Below, piece after piece: positions 45,113-54,776 of a DNA stretch of 64,000 nucleotides. Both the position numbers and the translations under genes were made by a program. Source of the DNA: Synechocystis sp. PCC 6714. Its GTDB lineage: Bacteria; Cyanobacteriota; Cyanobacteriia; Cyanobacteriales; Microcystaceae. The stretch spans positions 3,286,001 through 3,350,000 of the forward strand of contig NZ_CP007542.1 of NCBI RefSeq assembly GCF_000478825.2. The letters are read 5' to 3'. Within the stretch, counting starts at the first letter, position 1. Each line of letters starts with the position of its first letter. Under the pieces are notes generated by a model, which had not been told where the DNA came from, did not search any database, and saw only the letters and a list, made by a program, of their open reading frames with translations.

Positions 45113-46960
45113 GTGACTTACATTCTCGGTATTTCTGCTTACTACCATGATAGTGCGGCGGCCCTGGTAAAAGATGGGGTTATTGTTGCGGCAGTGCAGG
45201 AAGAAAGATTTACCCGCAAAAAACATGACGCTTCTTTTCCTCGGCAGGGCATTAATTATTGCCTAGGGGAAGCGGGCATTGGTTTAAAGGAAGTGGATTA
45301 CATTGTCTTTTACGAAAAGCCGCTGGTGACCTTTGAACGATTATTGGAAACCTATCTCGCCTTTGCCCCCAGGGGATTACGGTCTTTCATTGCCGCCATG
45401 TCCGCTTGGTTGCAGGAAAAACTTTATCTCAAAACTGTCTTAAAAAAAGCCCTAGCAGAATTGGGCGACTGTAGGACTGGAGATTTGCCTCCCCTGCTAT
45501 TTAATGAACATCACCAATCCCATGCTGCCTCTGCCTTTTTTCCCAGTCCTTTCGCCGATGCGGCGGTGCTTTGTATGGACGGGGTGGGGGAATGGGCCAC
45601 CACTTCTCTTTGGTCTGGCCACGGTAATCAGTTAACGCCCCATTGGGAAATCCATTTTCCCCATTCCTTGGGTCTGCTCTACTCTGCTTTCACCTACTAC
45701 ACCGGCTTTAAGGTTAATTCCGGCGAGTATAAACTGATGGGTTTGGCTCCCTACGGTGAACCCAAATATGTGGATTTAATTTTAGACAATTTGTTAGACC
45801 TCAAGACAGACGGAACCTTTCGTCTCAACATGGCCTATTTCAACTACGCCACTGGTCTCACCATGACCAATAAAAAGTTTGCCGACCTCTTTGGTGCGCC
45901 CCGGCGATCGCCGGAAAGTCCGTTGACCCAAAGGGAAATGGACATTGCCGCCTCTATCCAAGTGGTGACGGAGGAAGTAGTGCTTCGGTTAGGCAATACG
46001 GTGTACGAAGAATTGGGGCTGGAAAATCTTTGTTTGGCCGGGGGAGTAGCCCTAAATTGCGTGGCCAATGGTCGTCTACTACGGGAAGGCAAGTTTAAAA
46101 ATATTTGGATTCAACCCGCCGCCGGAGATGCAGGGGGGGCGATCGGGGCGGCCCTATCGGTGTGGCACCAGTATTTACAGAATGAAAGAACGGAGCAAAA
46201 ACCCGATGCCATGGCCGGTTCTTACCTAGGCCCTAGCTTCACCAATGAAGAAATTGAAGTTTATCTCAAAGATCCTGCTGTACAAGCGGTTTACGACCAT
46301 TACTCCGACGAGGATTTATTTGGCAAAGTAGCCAATATTCTTGCCGGAGGGAACGTAGTTGGCTGGTTCCAAGGCCGAATGGAATTTGGCCCCCGGGCCC
46401 TGGGGGGGCGGTCTATCTTGGGCGATCCCCGCAACACCACCATGCAGTCGGTGATGAATTTGAAAATTAAATACCGGGAATCCTTTCGCCCCTTTGCCCC
46501 TTCAGTCTTGGCCGAAAAAGTAGGTGATTATTTTGAGCTAGACCAACCCAGCCCATATATGCTCATTGTGGCTGATGTACGGGAAGAATTACGCTTGCCA
46601 TTAGCCCCTGAACAAGAACAATTATTTGGCATTGAAAAATTAAACATTCCCCGTTCCCAACTGCCCGCCATCACCCATGTGGATAATTCTGCCCGTATTC
46701 AAACCGTTCACCCGGAAACAAATCCCCGCTATTACGAATTACTGCGTCAATTTGAAGCCCTGACGGACTGTGGAGTACTGGTCAATACTTCCTTTAACGT
46801 GCGGGGAGAACCCATTGTCTGTACCCCAGAAGATGCCTACCGTTGCTTTATGCGGACGGAAATGGATTACTTGGTATTGGAAAATTTTGTTTTAGCCAAA
46901 ACGGCCCAACCCCAACGACCCCGGGATCAACAATGGCAAGAGGAATTTGAGTTGGATTGA
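45113..46960 (+). CDS. NodU/CmcH-family carbamoyltransferase
   Basis: 615 residues, start GTG. The N-terminal Kae1/ASKHA-like domain (GISAYYHDSAAALVKDG, NEHHQSHAASAFFPSPF with metal-binding histidines, CMDGVGEW, KLMGLAPYG) is followed by the C-terminal YrdC-like domain (MEFGPRALGGRSILGDPR ... VNTSFNVRGEPIVCTPEDA). These enzymes transfer carbamoyl from carbamoyl phosphate to sugars or antibiotic scaffolds. No biosynthetic cluster is beside it, so the acceptor is unknown; a surface glycan is one option. Confidence 0.92.
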   Translation: MTYILGISAYYHDSAAALVKDGVIVAAVQEERFTRKKHDASFPRQGINYCLGEAGIGLKEVDYIVFYEKPLVTFERLLETYLAFAPRGLRSFIAAMSAWLQEKLYLKTVLKKALAELGDCRTGDLPPLLFNEHHQSHAASAFFPSPFADAAVLCMDGVGEWATTSLWSGHGNQLTPHWEIHFPHSLGLLYSAFTYYTGFKVNSGEYKLMGLAPYGEPKYVDLILDNLLDLKTDGTFRLNMAYFNYATGLTMTNKKFADLFGAPRRSPESPLTQREMDIAASIQVVTEEVVLRLGNTVYEELGLENLCLAGGVALNCVANGRLLREGKFKNIWIQPAAGDAGGAIGAALSVWHQYLQNERTEQKPDAMAGSYLGPSFTNEEIEVYLKDPAVQAVYDHYSDEDLFGKVANILAGGNVVGWFQGRMEFGPRALGGRSILGDPRNTTMQSVMNLKIKYRESFRPFAPSVLAEKVGDYFELDQPSPYMLIVADVREELRLPLAPEQEQLFGIEKLNIPRSQLPAITHVDNSARIQTVHPETNPRYYELLRQFEALTDCGVLVNTSFNVRGEPIVCTPEDAYRCFMRTEMDYLVLENFVLAKTAQPQRPRDQQWQEEFELD

Positions 46961-46979
46961 TCATTGCTATTTCCTTGGC

Positions 46980-47016
46980 AAAAAAACAGCCGCAACTAGC
47001 AAAAGTTGAACGGCTG
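46980..47016 (-). terminator. rho-independent terminator of rpoC1
   Basis: Stem CAGCCG (46987-46992) / CGGCTG (47011-47016), extended by CAACT/AGTTG inside. On the minus strand it is followed by seven Ts (46986-46980). It lies 41 bp beyond the rpoC1 stop and 19 bp from the nodU-type stop on the opposite strand. Confidence 0.85.
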
Positions 47017-47057
47017 AATGGGTTATTTATTTGACTATTTGAGTAAACCGACAAAAC

Positions 47058-48938
47058 CTAGAAGACCAGCGCTTCGGCGATCGTTTTGTTGTAAATAATC
47101 CGCCCCGGAGTCGTTTGAATATACTGGGTAATGATTTCCCCATCGACTCCTTCCCGAACTTTCCGTTCTCGGTAATATTTCATCACCGTGCCATCCCCTA
47201 GATCTTCAGTTTTAATCACCTCTGTGTCCGGTTTTTCGGTCACCACATCATCATCAAGGTGGCGAACCCAAATCTGAGAGTGGAGATCCACCTGGCCATG
47301 GTCGTAGGCCCGTAGGGCATCCTCAATACCGGCAAAGTAACGCCCCGCTCCCTTTTGGGCGTTGGGATTTTCCGCTGTGAGGTAATAACAGCCCAATACC
47401 ATGTCCTGGGAGGGAGCCACAATGGGTTTACCGGTGGCCGGGGAAAGAACGTTATGGCAAGCAAGCATTAACAGCCGGGCTTCACACTGGGCTTCCAAAG
47501 ATAGGGGCACGTGCACCGCCATCTGGTCACCGTCGAAGTCAGCGTTAAAAGCGGGACACACCAGGGGATGGAGTTGGATTGCTCGCCCTTCTACCAGAAT
47601 CGGTTCAAAGGCTTGAATCCCCAAACGGTGCAGAGTAGGAGCCCGGTTGAGCATAACTGGGTGGCCGGTAATAACTTCCTCCAGCACACCCCAGATTTGT
47701 GGGTCTCCCTTGAGAATTAATTTCTTGGCCGCTTTGATGTTGTTAACAATGCCCAGTTTGATCAAACGGTGAATGACAAAAGGCTGGAAGAGCTCGATCG
47801 CCATTTCCCGGGGCAGGCCACACTGGTAAATTTTTAGGTTGGGGCCCACCACAATAACGGAACGACCGGAGTAGTCTACCCTTTTACCCAAGAGGTTTTG
47901 ACGGAAACGACCCTGTTTACCTTCAATGATGTCAGAAAGGGATTTCAGGGCCCGGTTATTGGCCCCCACTACGGTGCGGCCCCGACGACCGTTGTCAATC
48001 AGAGCATCCACTGCTTCCTGGAGCATCCGTTTCTCGTTACGGACAATAATTTCTGGGGCCAGGATTTCCTGTAAACGGGCTAAACGGTTATTGCGGTTGA
48101 TCACCCGCCGATACAGATCATTTAGGTCAGAGGTGGCAAAGCGTCCCCCATCTAATTGCACCATGGGGCGTAGATCCGGTGGAATGACAGGAATTACATC
48201 CAATGTCATCCATTCCGCTTGGGATTTGGTGGCGATGAAGTTGTCGATAACCCGCAGGCGTTTAATTAGCTTGGCCCGCTTTTGCCCTTTACTGGCTAGG
48301 ATTTCTTCCCGTAGCTTTTCCGCCACTTCTTCCAGTTGCAATTCTGCCAAAAGCCTCTGCACTGCTTCGGCTCCAATGCCCACTTCAATGCCCTCTAGCT
48401 CCGAGTCTTCGGCATAAATCTGGTCTTCGATCTCCACCCACTGGTCTTCCGTCAACAGTTGCTTATACTGCAGATTGCTGGCGTTACCGGGGTTGAGCAC
48501 CACGTAGGCGTTGAAGTAAACAATTTGCTCCACATCCCGCAGGGCCATGTCCAGAAGAATGCTGAGGTAGCTGGGAATGCCTTTGAGATACCAAACGTGG
48601 GTGACCGGGGCCGCAAGTTTGATGTAGCCCATGCGGTGGCGACGAACTCGGGATTCCGTTACTTCTACGCCGCAACGCTCGCAGACAATGCCCCGGTGCC
48701 GTACCCGTTTATATTTGCCGCACCAGCACTCCCAATCCTTGGAGGGACCAAAGATTTTTTCGCAGAACAAACCGTCCATTTCCGGTTTTAACGTCCGGTA
48801 GTTAATGGTTTCGGGTTTGGTCACTTCCCCCACCACGGTTCCATTCGGCAGGGTGCGTTCCCCCCACTGGCGGATTCTTTCGGGGGAGGCGATCGCAATT
48901 TTGACGTAATCAAACCGAGGTTCTGATTGGGCTTTCAT
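47058..48938 (-). CDS. rpoC1: RNA polymerase subunit gamma (RpoC1)
   Basis: 626 residues from the ATG at 48938; an upstream ATG at 48947 adds three residues. In cyanobacteria beta' is split, and RpoC1 corresponds to its N-terminal part with the catalytic Mg-binding loop [13 protein letters not shown]. The zinc-binding cysteines ([21 protein letters not shown]) and the lid/rudder region with [16 protein letters not shown] are visible. The gene stands alone: rpoB and rpoC2, usually adjacent in other cyanobacteria, are not here, as is known for PCC 6803. Confidence 0.98.
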   Translation of the reverse strand: MKAQSEPRFDYVKIAIASPERIRQWGERTLPNGTVVGEVTKPETINYRTLKPEMDGLFCEKIFGPSKDWECWCGKYKRVRHRGIVCERCGVEVTESRVRRHRMGYIKLAAPVTHVWYLKGIPSYLSILLDMALRDVEQIVYFNAYVVLNPGNASNLQYKQLLTEDQWVEIEDQIYAEDSELEGIEVGIGAEAVQRLLAELQLEEVAEKLREEILASKGQKRAKLIKRLRVIDNFIATKSQAEWMTLDVIPVIPPDLRPMVQLDGGRFATSDLNDLYRRVINRNNRLARLQEILAPEIIVRNEKRMLQEAVDALIDNGRRGRTVVGANNRALKSLSDIIEGKQGRFRQNLLGKRVDYSGRSVIVVGPNLKIYQCGLPREMAIELFQPFVIHRLIKLGIVNNIKAAKKLILKGDPQIWGVLEEVITGHPVMLNRAPTLHRLGIQAFEPILVEGRAIQLHPLVCPAFNADFDGDQMAVHVPLSLEAQCEARLLMLACHNVLSPATGKPIVAPSQDMVLGCYYLTAENPNAQKGAGRYFAGIEDALRAYDHGQVDLHSQIWVRHLDDDVVTEKPDTEVIKTEDLGDGTVMKYYRERKVREGVDGEIITQYIQTTPGRIIYNKTIAEALVF

Positions 48939-49271
48939 GCTGGGCAAGGAACAAAAAATTTCAGACCCTTCATTGTACGATATTTATTACCTCCTCGATG
49001 GCCAACCAGGCCCGCCCACGCTGTTAATCTTCAGATCCAGACTTTGAATTTGGGGGATATTCTGAGATTTTTCGCTGCAAATTTCTGAGCGACACCAGGA
49101 ACTAGGTCTAGTGAAAAAAGTCCGATCTGTTGTAATGTCTGGGGGGAAGTGGAGACTGGCTGAATTTTTGGCTTCCCAGACCCAGGGTAACAGCGAGAAT
49201 GTTTAGAGAATTCTAGAATTATGTCTTAAGCTGTTTGCCAACCCCTTTTCCCTGTCCTTTTATTTGTCGTT
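48939..49271. promoter_or_regulatory. divergent promoter region, rpoC1 / type I secretion ABC gene
   Basis: 333 bp between two divergent starts, holding both promoters. ATTGTACGATATTTATTA near 48972 could contribute a -10-like element for rpoC1. No repeats or recognised operators are seen, and no ORF is supported. Confidence 0.4.
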
Positions 49272-52200
49272 ATGAGTTTGACCATTGCCGATTATCAGTC
49301 TTTTTTGCAGGAGGTTGAACCCTTCTCGCAACTTCCAGCCCCGGCGATCGCCGAGATAGCGGCAAAACTAAGACCATTGCGGTTTCGCATGGGACAGATA
49401 ATTTTGGCCCGGGGAAAGTTGGCTAACCATGTTTATTTTTTGATCAGTGGCCAGGCCCGGCTTTTGGGCTACGATCCCGGCACGGGCTACCCTGCCACCA
49501 TGGGTTTACTTCAAAATGGTGCGGTGATTGGGGATAACAATGCCATCAGAAATGTCCCCTGTGAAACGGCGATCGCCTCCACAGAAACCATTTGCGCCAG
49601 CCTGACCAGGGACGAGTTTTTGGCCTTGGTGGATAAATACCCAGAACTAGCAAGGGTCTATCGGCACCAATGCGGTCGGGTCGAACTCTTCGATTTATTG
49701 GGGGAACAGCTACAACGCACTGCCCAAGGCAATGTGGATTTGCGCCAATTAACCCTGGAAATGTTGCCCCAGAGCCAGGTTTATGAGTTGAAACCCGGTA
49801 GTCACAGTTTGCCCAGTGATTTGCCCGAGCCCGACCAACTCTGGTTGGTGAGTAGTGGGGAATTGGAGCAATGCCCCCGGGGTAGTGCCCTGCCTTCCCC
49901 AGACTCTGCCCTTGTGCTCAAAGCCCAAACCCCCGTCCGTCTAATTGGTGTACCTCCTCTGCCCCGATTTTTCCCTGGAAATTCTGGGCGCAATAACGGC
50001 GCCACCAATGGTGGTGGGGAAGTGCCCTTGGCTAAGGTGACTACCCTTGCTCCGGAAGATTCGCCCTGGGATGACATTCCCTACGCTGATCCGAATCAGT
50101 TGGGAGAAGCATTGCCAGAGCCTACTGTGGTCAAGTCCGGCCGCAAAAACTATCCCATCGTCCGGGGCCAGAATCCCACCGATGCCGGGGTAGCTTGCTT
50201 CCAGATGATCAGTCAATATTTTGGTATGCCTTTCCGCCGGGATATCATCCAACGGATTGTTACCGAAGAAATTAAACGCAGTGAGATTCTTTCTCTGCCT
50301 ATTTGCGGAGCCATTGTCGAGTTGATGGGTTTGACCAGCCAGTTAGTCCGCATCCCCAAGGGAGTTGTAGGGCAAATGCAGGTGCCCTTTCTCATCCGCT
50401 GGCAGGACAGCCTTGCCCTGGTCTACGAAGCTGGCGATCGGGAAGTGAAAATTGCTGTGCCAGAACTGGGCCTAGTCAAACGTGACACCAGCGAATTTTT
50501 AGAAACCTGGGGAGAGGAAGGGCAAGGAGAAGTGCTGATGATGTACCCCTCCAAGGATACTCCCCAACAACGGTTTGGCCTGAGTTGGTTTTGGCCGGCT
50601 TTGGTGAAGTATCGCCATATTTTACTGCTGGTTTTTGTCGCCTCCTTTTTCGTCCAGCTATTTGGTCTAGCCAATCCCCTGATGATCCAAATCATCATTG
50701 ACAAGGTGATTGTGCAAAACAGCAAAGACACTCTCCAGGTGCTGGGTATCGCCCTAGTTTCCATTGCCATTTTTGAAGCCCTGTTGAGTACCCTGCGTAC
50801 CTATTTGTTTGTTGATACCACCAATCGCATCGATATGAGTTTAGGGTCGGAAATCATCGACCACCTACTGCGGTTGCCCCTAAGTTATTTTGAGAACCGT
50901 CCTGTGGGGGAAATTTCCACCAGGGTTAACGAGCTGGAAAATATTCGCCAATTTTTGACTGGTACCGCCCTGACCGTGGTATTGGATTCGGTATTCTCCG
51001 TGGTCTATATCGTGGTCATGCTCATTTATAGCCCTCTGCTGACGGCGGTGGCCCTGGGGATTGTACCCATTTTTGTCATTTTGACCCTGGTGTTTTCCCC
51101 CCTCATCCGTCGGCAATTAAGGTTAAAGGCGGAAAGGAATGCCCAAACCCAGTCCTATCTGGTGGAGGTAATGTCCGGTATCCAGACTGTCAAAGCCCAA
51201 AACATCGAGTTGCGATCCCGGTGGCAATGGCAGGACAAATATTCCCGGTACGTCGGGGCAGGCTTTAACACTGTTATCACTTCTACCTTAGCTAGTTCCT
51301 CGAGCCATTTTCTCAATCAGCTATCGGGTTTGCTAGTGCTGTGGGTGGGGGCATCCCTTGTGCTGGATGGGGATTTGACCCTAGGTCAGTTAATCGCTTT
51401 CCGTATCATCGCCGGCTATGTTACCTCCCCCATTCTCCGTTTGACCCAACTCTGGCAAAACTTCCAGGAAACGGCCCTGTCCTTGGAACGGTTGGCGGAT
51501 ATCGTTGATACTCCCCAGGAATCGGAGCGCGATCGCCAAAATATCCCCATGCCGGAAATTGCCGGGGAAGTGAAGTTTGAAAACGTTAGTTTCCGGTTTA
51601 AAAAACAGGGGCCATTACAGTTGAATAACATCAATCTTTCCTTTGCCCCGGGTACCTTTGTGGCCTTGGTGGGACAAAGTGGTGCGGGTAAGAGTACCCT
51701 CACCAAACTGCTTTCCCGACTCTATGAACCGGAAGGAGGCAGGATTTTGGTGGATGGCCTCGACATTGGCAAAGTGGAACTCTATTCCCTTCGCCGTCAA
51801 GTGGGGGTGGTGCCGCAGGAAACCCTACTGTTTGAGGGCACAGTGCAGGAAAATATTGCCCTCACTAACCCAGACGCGACCACGGAACAGATTATTGCGG
51901 CGGCTAAAGTCGCCTCTGCCCACGAGTTTATTATGACTTTACCCAACGGTTACAACACCAGGGTAGGGGAACGGGGAGCTACCCTGTCTGGGGGACAGCG
52001 GCAACGGATTGCCATCGCCAGATCGGTGTTACAGCGGCCCAGAATTCTAGTTTTGGACGAAGCCACCAGTGCCCTGGACTATATTACCGAACAGCAGGTT
52101 TGCATTAACCTAGGAGATGCGTTTAGGGAACACACGGTTTTCTTCATTACCCATCGCCTCAGCTCCGTCCGGAGCGCCGATGTAATCGTTATGATGGATC

Positions 52201-52304
52201 AAGGTTCCGTTGTGGAACAAGGTAGTCACGACGAATTAATCGCCCTCAAAGGCAGATACTACTACCTCTATCAACAACAGGGGGCCGGCGGTGACGATGT
52301 CTAA
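49272..52304 (+). CDS. type I secretion ABC transporter with cNMP-binding and inactive C39-like domains
   Basis: 1010 residues in this order: a cyclic-nucleotide-binding-like domain (~1-135, LRFRMGQIILARGKLANHVYFLISGQARLLG); a second less clear region (~150-230); a C39 peptidase-like domain (~295-420); six membrane helices (~445-720); and an ABC ATPase (~760-1000) with GQSGAGKSTLTK, LSGGQRQRIAIARSVL and ILVLDEATSALD. In the C39-like part QNPTDAGVACFQMI has Ala where the catalytic Cys should be, so it should bind rather than cleave substrates, as in HlyB. In PCC 6803, Sll1180 of this type works in protein export. Confidence 0.9.
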   Translation: MSLTIADYQSFLQEVEPFSQLPAPAIAEIAAKLRPLRFRMGQIILARGKLANHVYFLISGQARLLGYDPGTGYPATMGLLQNGAVIGDNNAIRNVPCETAIASTETICASLTRDEFLALVDKYPELARVYRHQCGRVELFDLLGEQLQRTAQGNVDLRQLTLEMLPQSQVYELKPGSHSLPSDLPEPDQLWLVSSGELEQCPRGSALPSPDSALVLKAQTPVRLIGVPPLPRFFPGNSGRNNGATNGGGEVPLAKVTTLAPEDSPWDDIPYADPNQLGEALPEPTVVKSGRKNYPIVRGQNPTDAGVACFQMISQYFGMPFRRDIIQRIVTEEIKRSEILSLPICGAIVELMGLTSQLVRIPKGVVGQMQVPFLIRWQDSLALVYEAGDREVKIAVPELGLVKRDTSEFLETWGEEGQGEVLMMYPSKDTPQQRFGLSWFWPALVKYRHILLLVFVASFFVQLFGLANPLMIQIIIDKVIVQNSKDTLQVLGIALVSIAIFEALLSTLRTYLFVDTTNRIDMSLGSEIIDHLLRLPLSYFENRPVGEISTRVNELENIRQFLTGTALTVVLDSVFSVVYIVVMLIYSPLLTAVALGIVPIFVILTLVFSPLIRRQLRLKAERNAQTQSYLVEVMSGIQTVKAQNIELRSRWQWQDKYSRYVGAGFNTVITSTLASSSSHFLNQLSGLLVLWVGASLVLDGDLTLGQLIAFRIIAGYVTSPILRLTQLWQNFQETALSLERLADIVDTPQESERDRQNIPMPEIAGEVKFENVSFRFKKQGPLQLNNINLSFAPGTFVALVGQSGAGKSTLTKLLSRLYEPEGGRILVDGLDIGKVELYSLRRQVGVVPQETLLFEGTVQENIALTNPDATTEQIIAAAKVASAHEFIMTLPNGYNTRVGERGATLSGGQRQRIAIARSVLQRPRILVLDEATSALDYITEQQVCINLGDAFREHTVFFITHRLSSVRSADVIVMMDQGSVVEQGSHDELIALKGRYYYLYQQQGAGGDDV

Positions 52305-52456
52305 GGCGTTGTCTAAACTTTGTGAATTTTTATCAACTGGTCTGGCCATTGCTTGCCATTTGTTTTACAACCTTGTCTATGTGACTAGCATTAATAAACT
52401 CCTCGCCTAATCACCTTTTCCCTTGTTCATCACCCTGGCGATCGCCTCTAGAACCT

Positions 52457-54202
52457 ATGAATAGCCCTATCCAAGAAAATGCTACCCAACGGAACGGCCA
52501 CAGCCCCAAAACCATGGATGCAGGCACCTTGGCCGACGTAAAAGAACAGGAAAAGGCTGCCAAAACTCCCGTTCCCCTCACTTCCAACTCCTCCCTATTC
52601 CAGCCAGAACAAGCCATCGTCATGCGCCAGTCCCCCATGTGGGCCCGGGGCATTGCCATTGCTATTATGGGGGTGACCGTGGTAGCGGTGACTTGGGCTT
52701 CCATTGCCACCATTGAACAAGTAATACCCGCCACTGGACAATTAAAACCCATTGAGACGGTGAAGGACATTAATGCTCCCTTAAACGGGGTGGTCAAGGA
52801 AGTATTAGTGGAAAATAACCGCAAAGTTAAAAAAGGTGAAGTGCTGGTGGTTATGGATTCCAGCAGCACCCAAGCAGAGTTGACGGCCGCCCAAAATATC
52901 CGCGCCAAAATCCTCCAGGAAAATGCCTTTTACCGCACCCTGTTACAGAACGGCCTAGAAGGTAGCGCGTTACAGAATGCAGTTACCCAACTCAACTTAC
53001 CTTGGGAAGTGGTGGCTCTAGCCAATAACCGGGTGGCGTTAATCAATGAAAATGAACTATATCGCCTACAGTTGGGACTGAGGAACGGTGGAGGTAATTT
53101 AAATGCAGAACAGCTTTCCCGCCTAGAAATGGCCCGCTTTGAATTGGGCAGTCGTGTGACCGCCGCTGAACTGGAAATTCGCCAAATCGAGAAACAACTA
53201 CAGCAGGCCAGTTCCCAATTAAGGTCGGAAAGAACTCAGCTTCAGGAAGACCAAAAAATCCTGACAGGTTTATTGGGACGCAACGAAGCGGCCCTGGTGG
53301 AAGCAGAAAAAAGTTTGGCCATTGAGGCGGGCATTGTCAACAGTATGACCCCTCTGCTGGAAGAAGGTGCTTTAGCTAGGTTGCAGGTGGAAAAACAGCA
53401 ACAGTCCCTCAATGACAGAACTCAGCAATTAATCGAACAAAAAGTTAACACGGTGGTGGAAGTTGATCGCCAGAAACAGCAAATTGAGTCCCGCCAAGCG
53501 GAAATTCAGCGACTGGAAACGGAACAAACTCGACTCCAATCTCTGATCTCCCAGGCCCAAGCCCGTCTGGCCAATACCAGCGCTGTCACCGACAAAGACA
53601 TCTACGATCGCCTGGCGGATAACAACAAAAGGTTAGCGGAAATCGATAGCCAGATCACCAAAATCATTGTTGATAACGACAAACGTTTGAATGAATTGAA
53701 CGGACAAATCGAAAGGGCCAAGGTCAATCTGGGTTATCAAGAAATTACATCGCCGGTGGATGGAGTCGTATTTGATCTCAAAGCTACCCCTGGTTACGTG
53801 ACCCCCCCCAACCAAACCGAACCGTTAATGAAAATCATCCCCACGGATAACTTAATTGCTGAGGTGGATGTTACCAACAAAGATATTGGCTTTGTCCGCA
53901 CTGGTATGCCCGTCGATGTACGCATCGACTCTTTCCCCTACAGCGAATTTGGCGGAGTGAATGGGGAAGTGGAATACGTTGGCTCCGATGCCCTACCCCC
54001 CGATCAGACCTATCAGTTTTATCGTTTCCCTGTCCGGGTCAAGCTCGATAGCCAGGAATTGGTCAGTCAAGGGCGGGAAATTCCCCTCCAGTCGGGTATG
54101 TCCGTCACTGCCAACATCAGAGTGCGGGAAAAACGCACCGTGATGAGTATTTTTACCGAGTTATTCACTAAGAAAATTGAGAGCTTGGAAACCGTTCGTT
54201 AG
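52457..54202 (+). CDS. HlyD-family membrane fusion protein of type I secretion
   Basis: 581 residues. An N-terminal cytoplasmic segment (~1-60) and one membrane helix (~64-85, GIAIAIMGVTVVAVTWASIA) are followed by a biotinyl-lipoyl half (GQLKPIETVKDINAPLNGVVKEVLVENN), a very long coiled coil (~200-440), the second lipoyl half (GYQEITSPVDGVVFDLKATP) and a beta-barrel ending in SGMSVTANIRVREKRTVMSIFTEL, a typical HlyD end. It lies 152 bp downstream of the ABC gene, its partner. It would contact the TolC-like channel encoded at 39.9 kb. Confidence 0.93.
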   Translation: MNSPIQENATQRNGHSPKTMDAGTLADVKEQEKAAKTPVPLTSNSSLFQPEQAIVMRQSPMWARGIAIAIMGVTVVAVTWASIATIEQVIPATGQLKPIETVKDINAPLNGVVKEVLVENNRKVKKGEVLVVMDSSSTQAELTAAQNIRAKILQENAFYRTLLQNGLEGSALQNAVTQLNLPWEVVALANNRVALINENELYRLQLGLRNGGGNLNAEQLSRLEMARFELGSRVTAAELEIRQIEKQLQQASSQLRSERTQLQEDQKILTGLLGRNEAALVEAEKSLAIEAGIVNSMTPLLEEGALARLQVEKQQQSLNDRTQQLIEQKVNTVVEVDRQKQQIESRQAEIQRLETEQTRLQSLISQAQARLANTSAVTDKDIYDRLADNNKRLAEIDSQITKIIVDNDKRLNELNGQIERAKVNLGYQEITSPVDGVVFDLKATPGYVTPPNQTEPLMKIIPTDNLIAEVDVTNKDIGFVRTGMPVDVRIDSFPYSEFGGVNGEVEYVGSDALPPDQTYQFYRFPVRVKLDSQELVSQGREIPLQSGMSVTANIRVREKRTVMSIFTELFTKKIESLETVR

Positions 54203-54298
54203 TTTTCCAGTTTTTGCCCCCGTGATATCGGACAGTCCTCCGATGCCACAATAGCGATAATTTGGCTACACTAGGGCTAGTTTTTATCCCTATCCACC

Positions 54299-54700
54299 AT
54301 GGTCAAACGACGCAAGTTAATTTCCTACGCCGCTTTTAGCACGGCGATCGCCGTCATCACTGGTTGTTTTGGCGGTAATAGTAGTAATGGCCAGGGGCAA
54401 ACGGTCAACGTTGGTACTATGGCGGATCTCAAAGCCAAGGGACAACTCAAGGGCAATACCCCCAAAGGTCCCGTGATGGTGGTGCCCAACGGTAATAGCG
54501 GTCAGATTAGTGCGGTTAATCCCACCTGTACCCATAATGGCTGTCAGGTGGACTGGAAAAAGGCCAACGGTAAATTTGTCTGTCCCTGCCACGGAGCGGA
54601 ATTTGCGGCCACGGGTAAGGTGCTGAAAGGCCCGGCCACCAAGGACTTACCCACCTATGCTACCCAGGTTAGCGGCAACAACATTCTGGTCAAAGCCTAG
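54299..54700 (+). CDS. petC3: Rieske iron-sulfur protein, PetC3-like, with a lipobox
   Basis: 133 residues. The two cluster-binding motifs are CTHNGC (Cys and His) and CPCHGAEF (Cys and His), with the cysteines between them forming the usual disulfide. The N-terminus has a short hydrophobic segment (ISYAAFSTAIAVITGCFGG) rather than the longer anchor of PetC1. ITGC is a plausible lipobox, so it may be a lipoprotein. PCC 6803 PetC3 (Sll1182) is known to be in the plasma membrane with an unusually low potential and not to replace PetC1. Downstream of the HlyD gene by 96 bp. Confidence 0.88.
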   Translation: MVKRRKLISYAAFSTAIAVITGCFGGNSSNGQGQTVNVGTMADLKAKGQLKGNTPKGPVMVVPNGNSGQISAVNPTCTHNGCQVDWKKANGKFVCPCHGAEFAATGKVLKGPATKDLPTYATQVSGNNILVKA

Positions 54701-54731
54701 TTTTTTACTTACCCAAATCCATGGCGCGGGA

Positions 54732-54763
54732 ACACCCCCGGATTTATCCGTGGGGAGTGTCAA
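54732..54763 (+). repeat. solo IS200/IS605-like right-end hairpin
   Basis: A stem CCCCCGGAT with ATCCGTGGGG (one bulged T) is followed by AGTGTCAA. This matches the shape of IS605-type right ends, and GGGGAGTGTCAA in particular is typical. No left end or transposase is in the 76-bp spacer between petC3 and the convergent lipoprotein gene. It could instead be a simple bidirectional hairpin at the two gene ends. Confidence 0.45.
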
Positions 54764-54776
54764 CCAAATATCTAAC

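Noticed and set aside
49272..49676. N-terminal part of the secretion ABC gene as a separate CRP-like regulator
   Set aside because: The frame continues without a stop into the C39-like and membrane domains, and there is no HTH.
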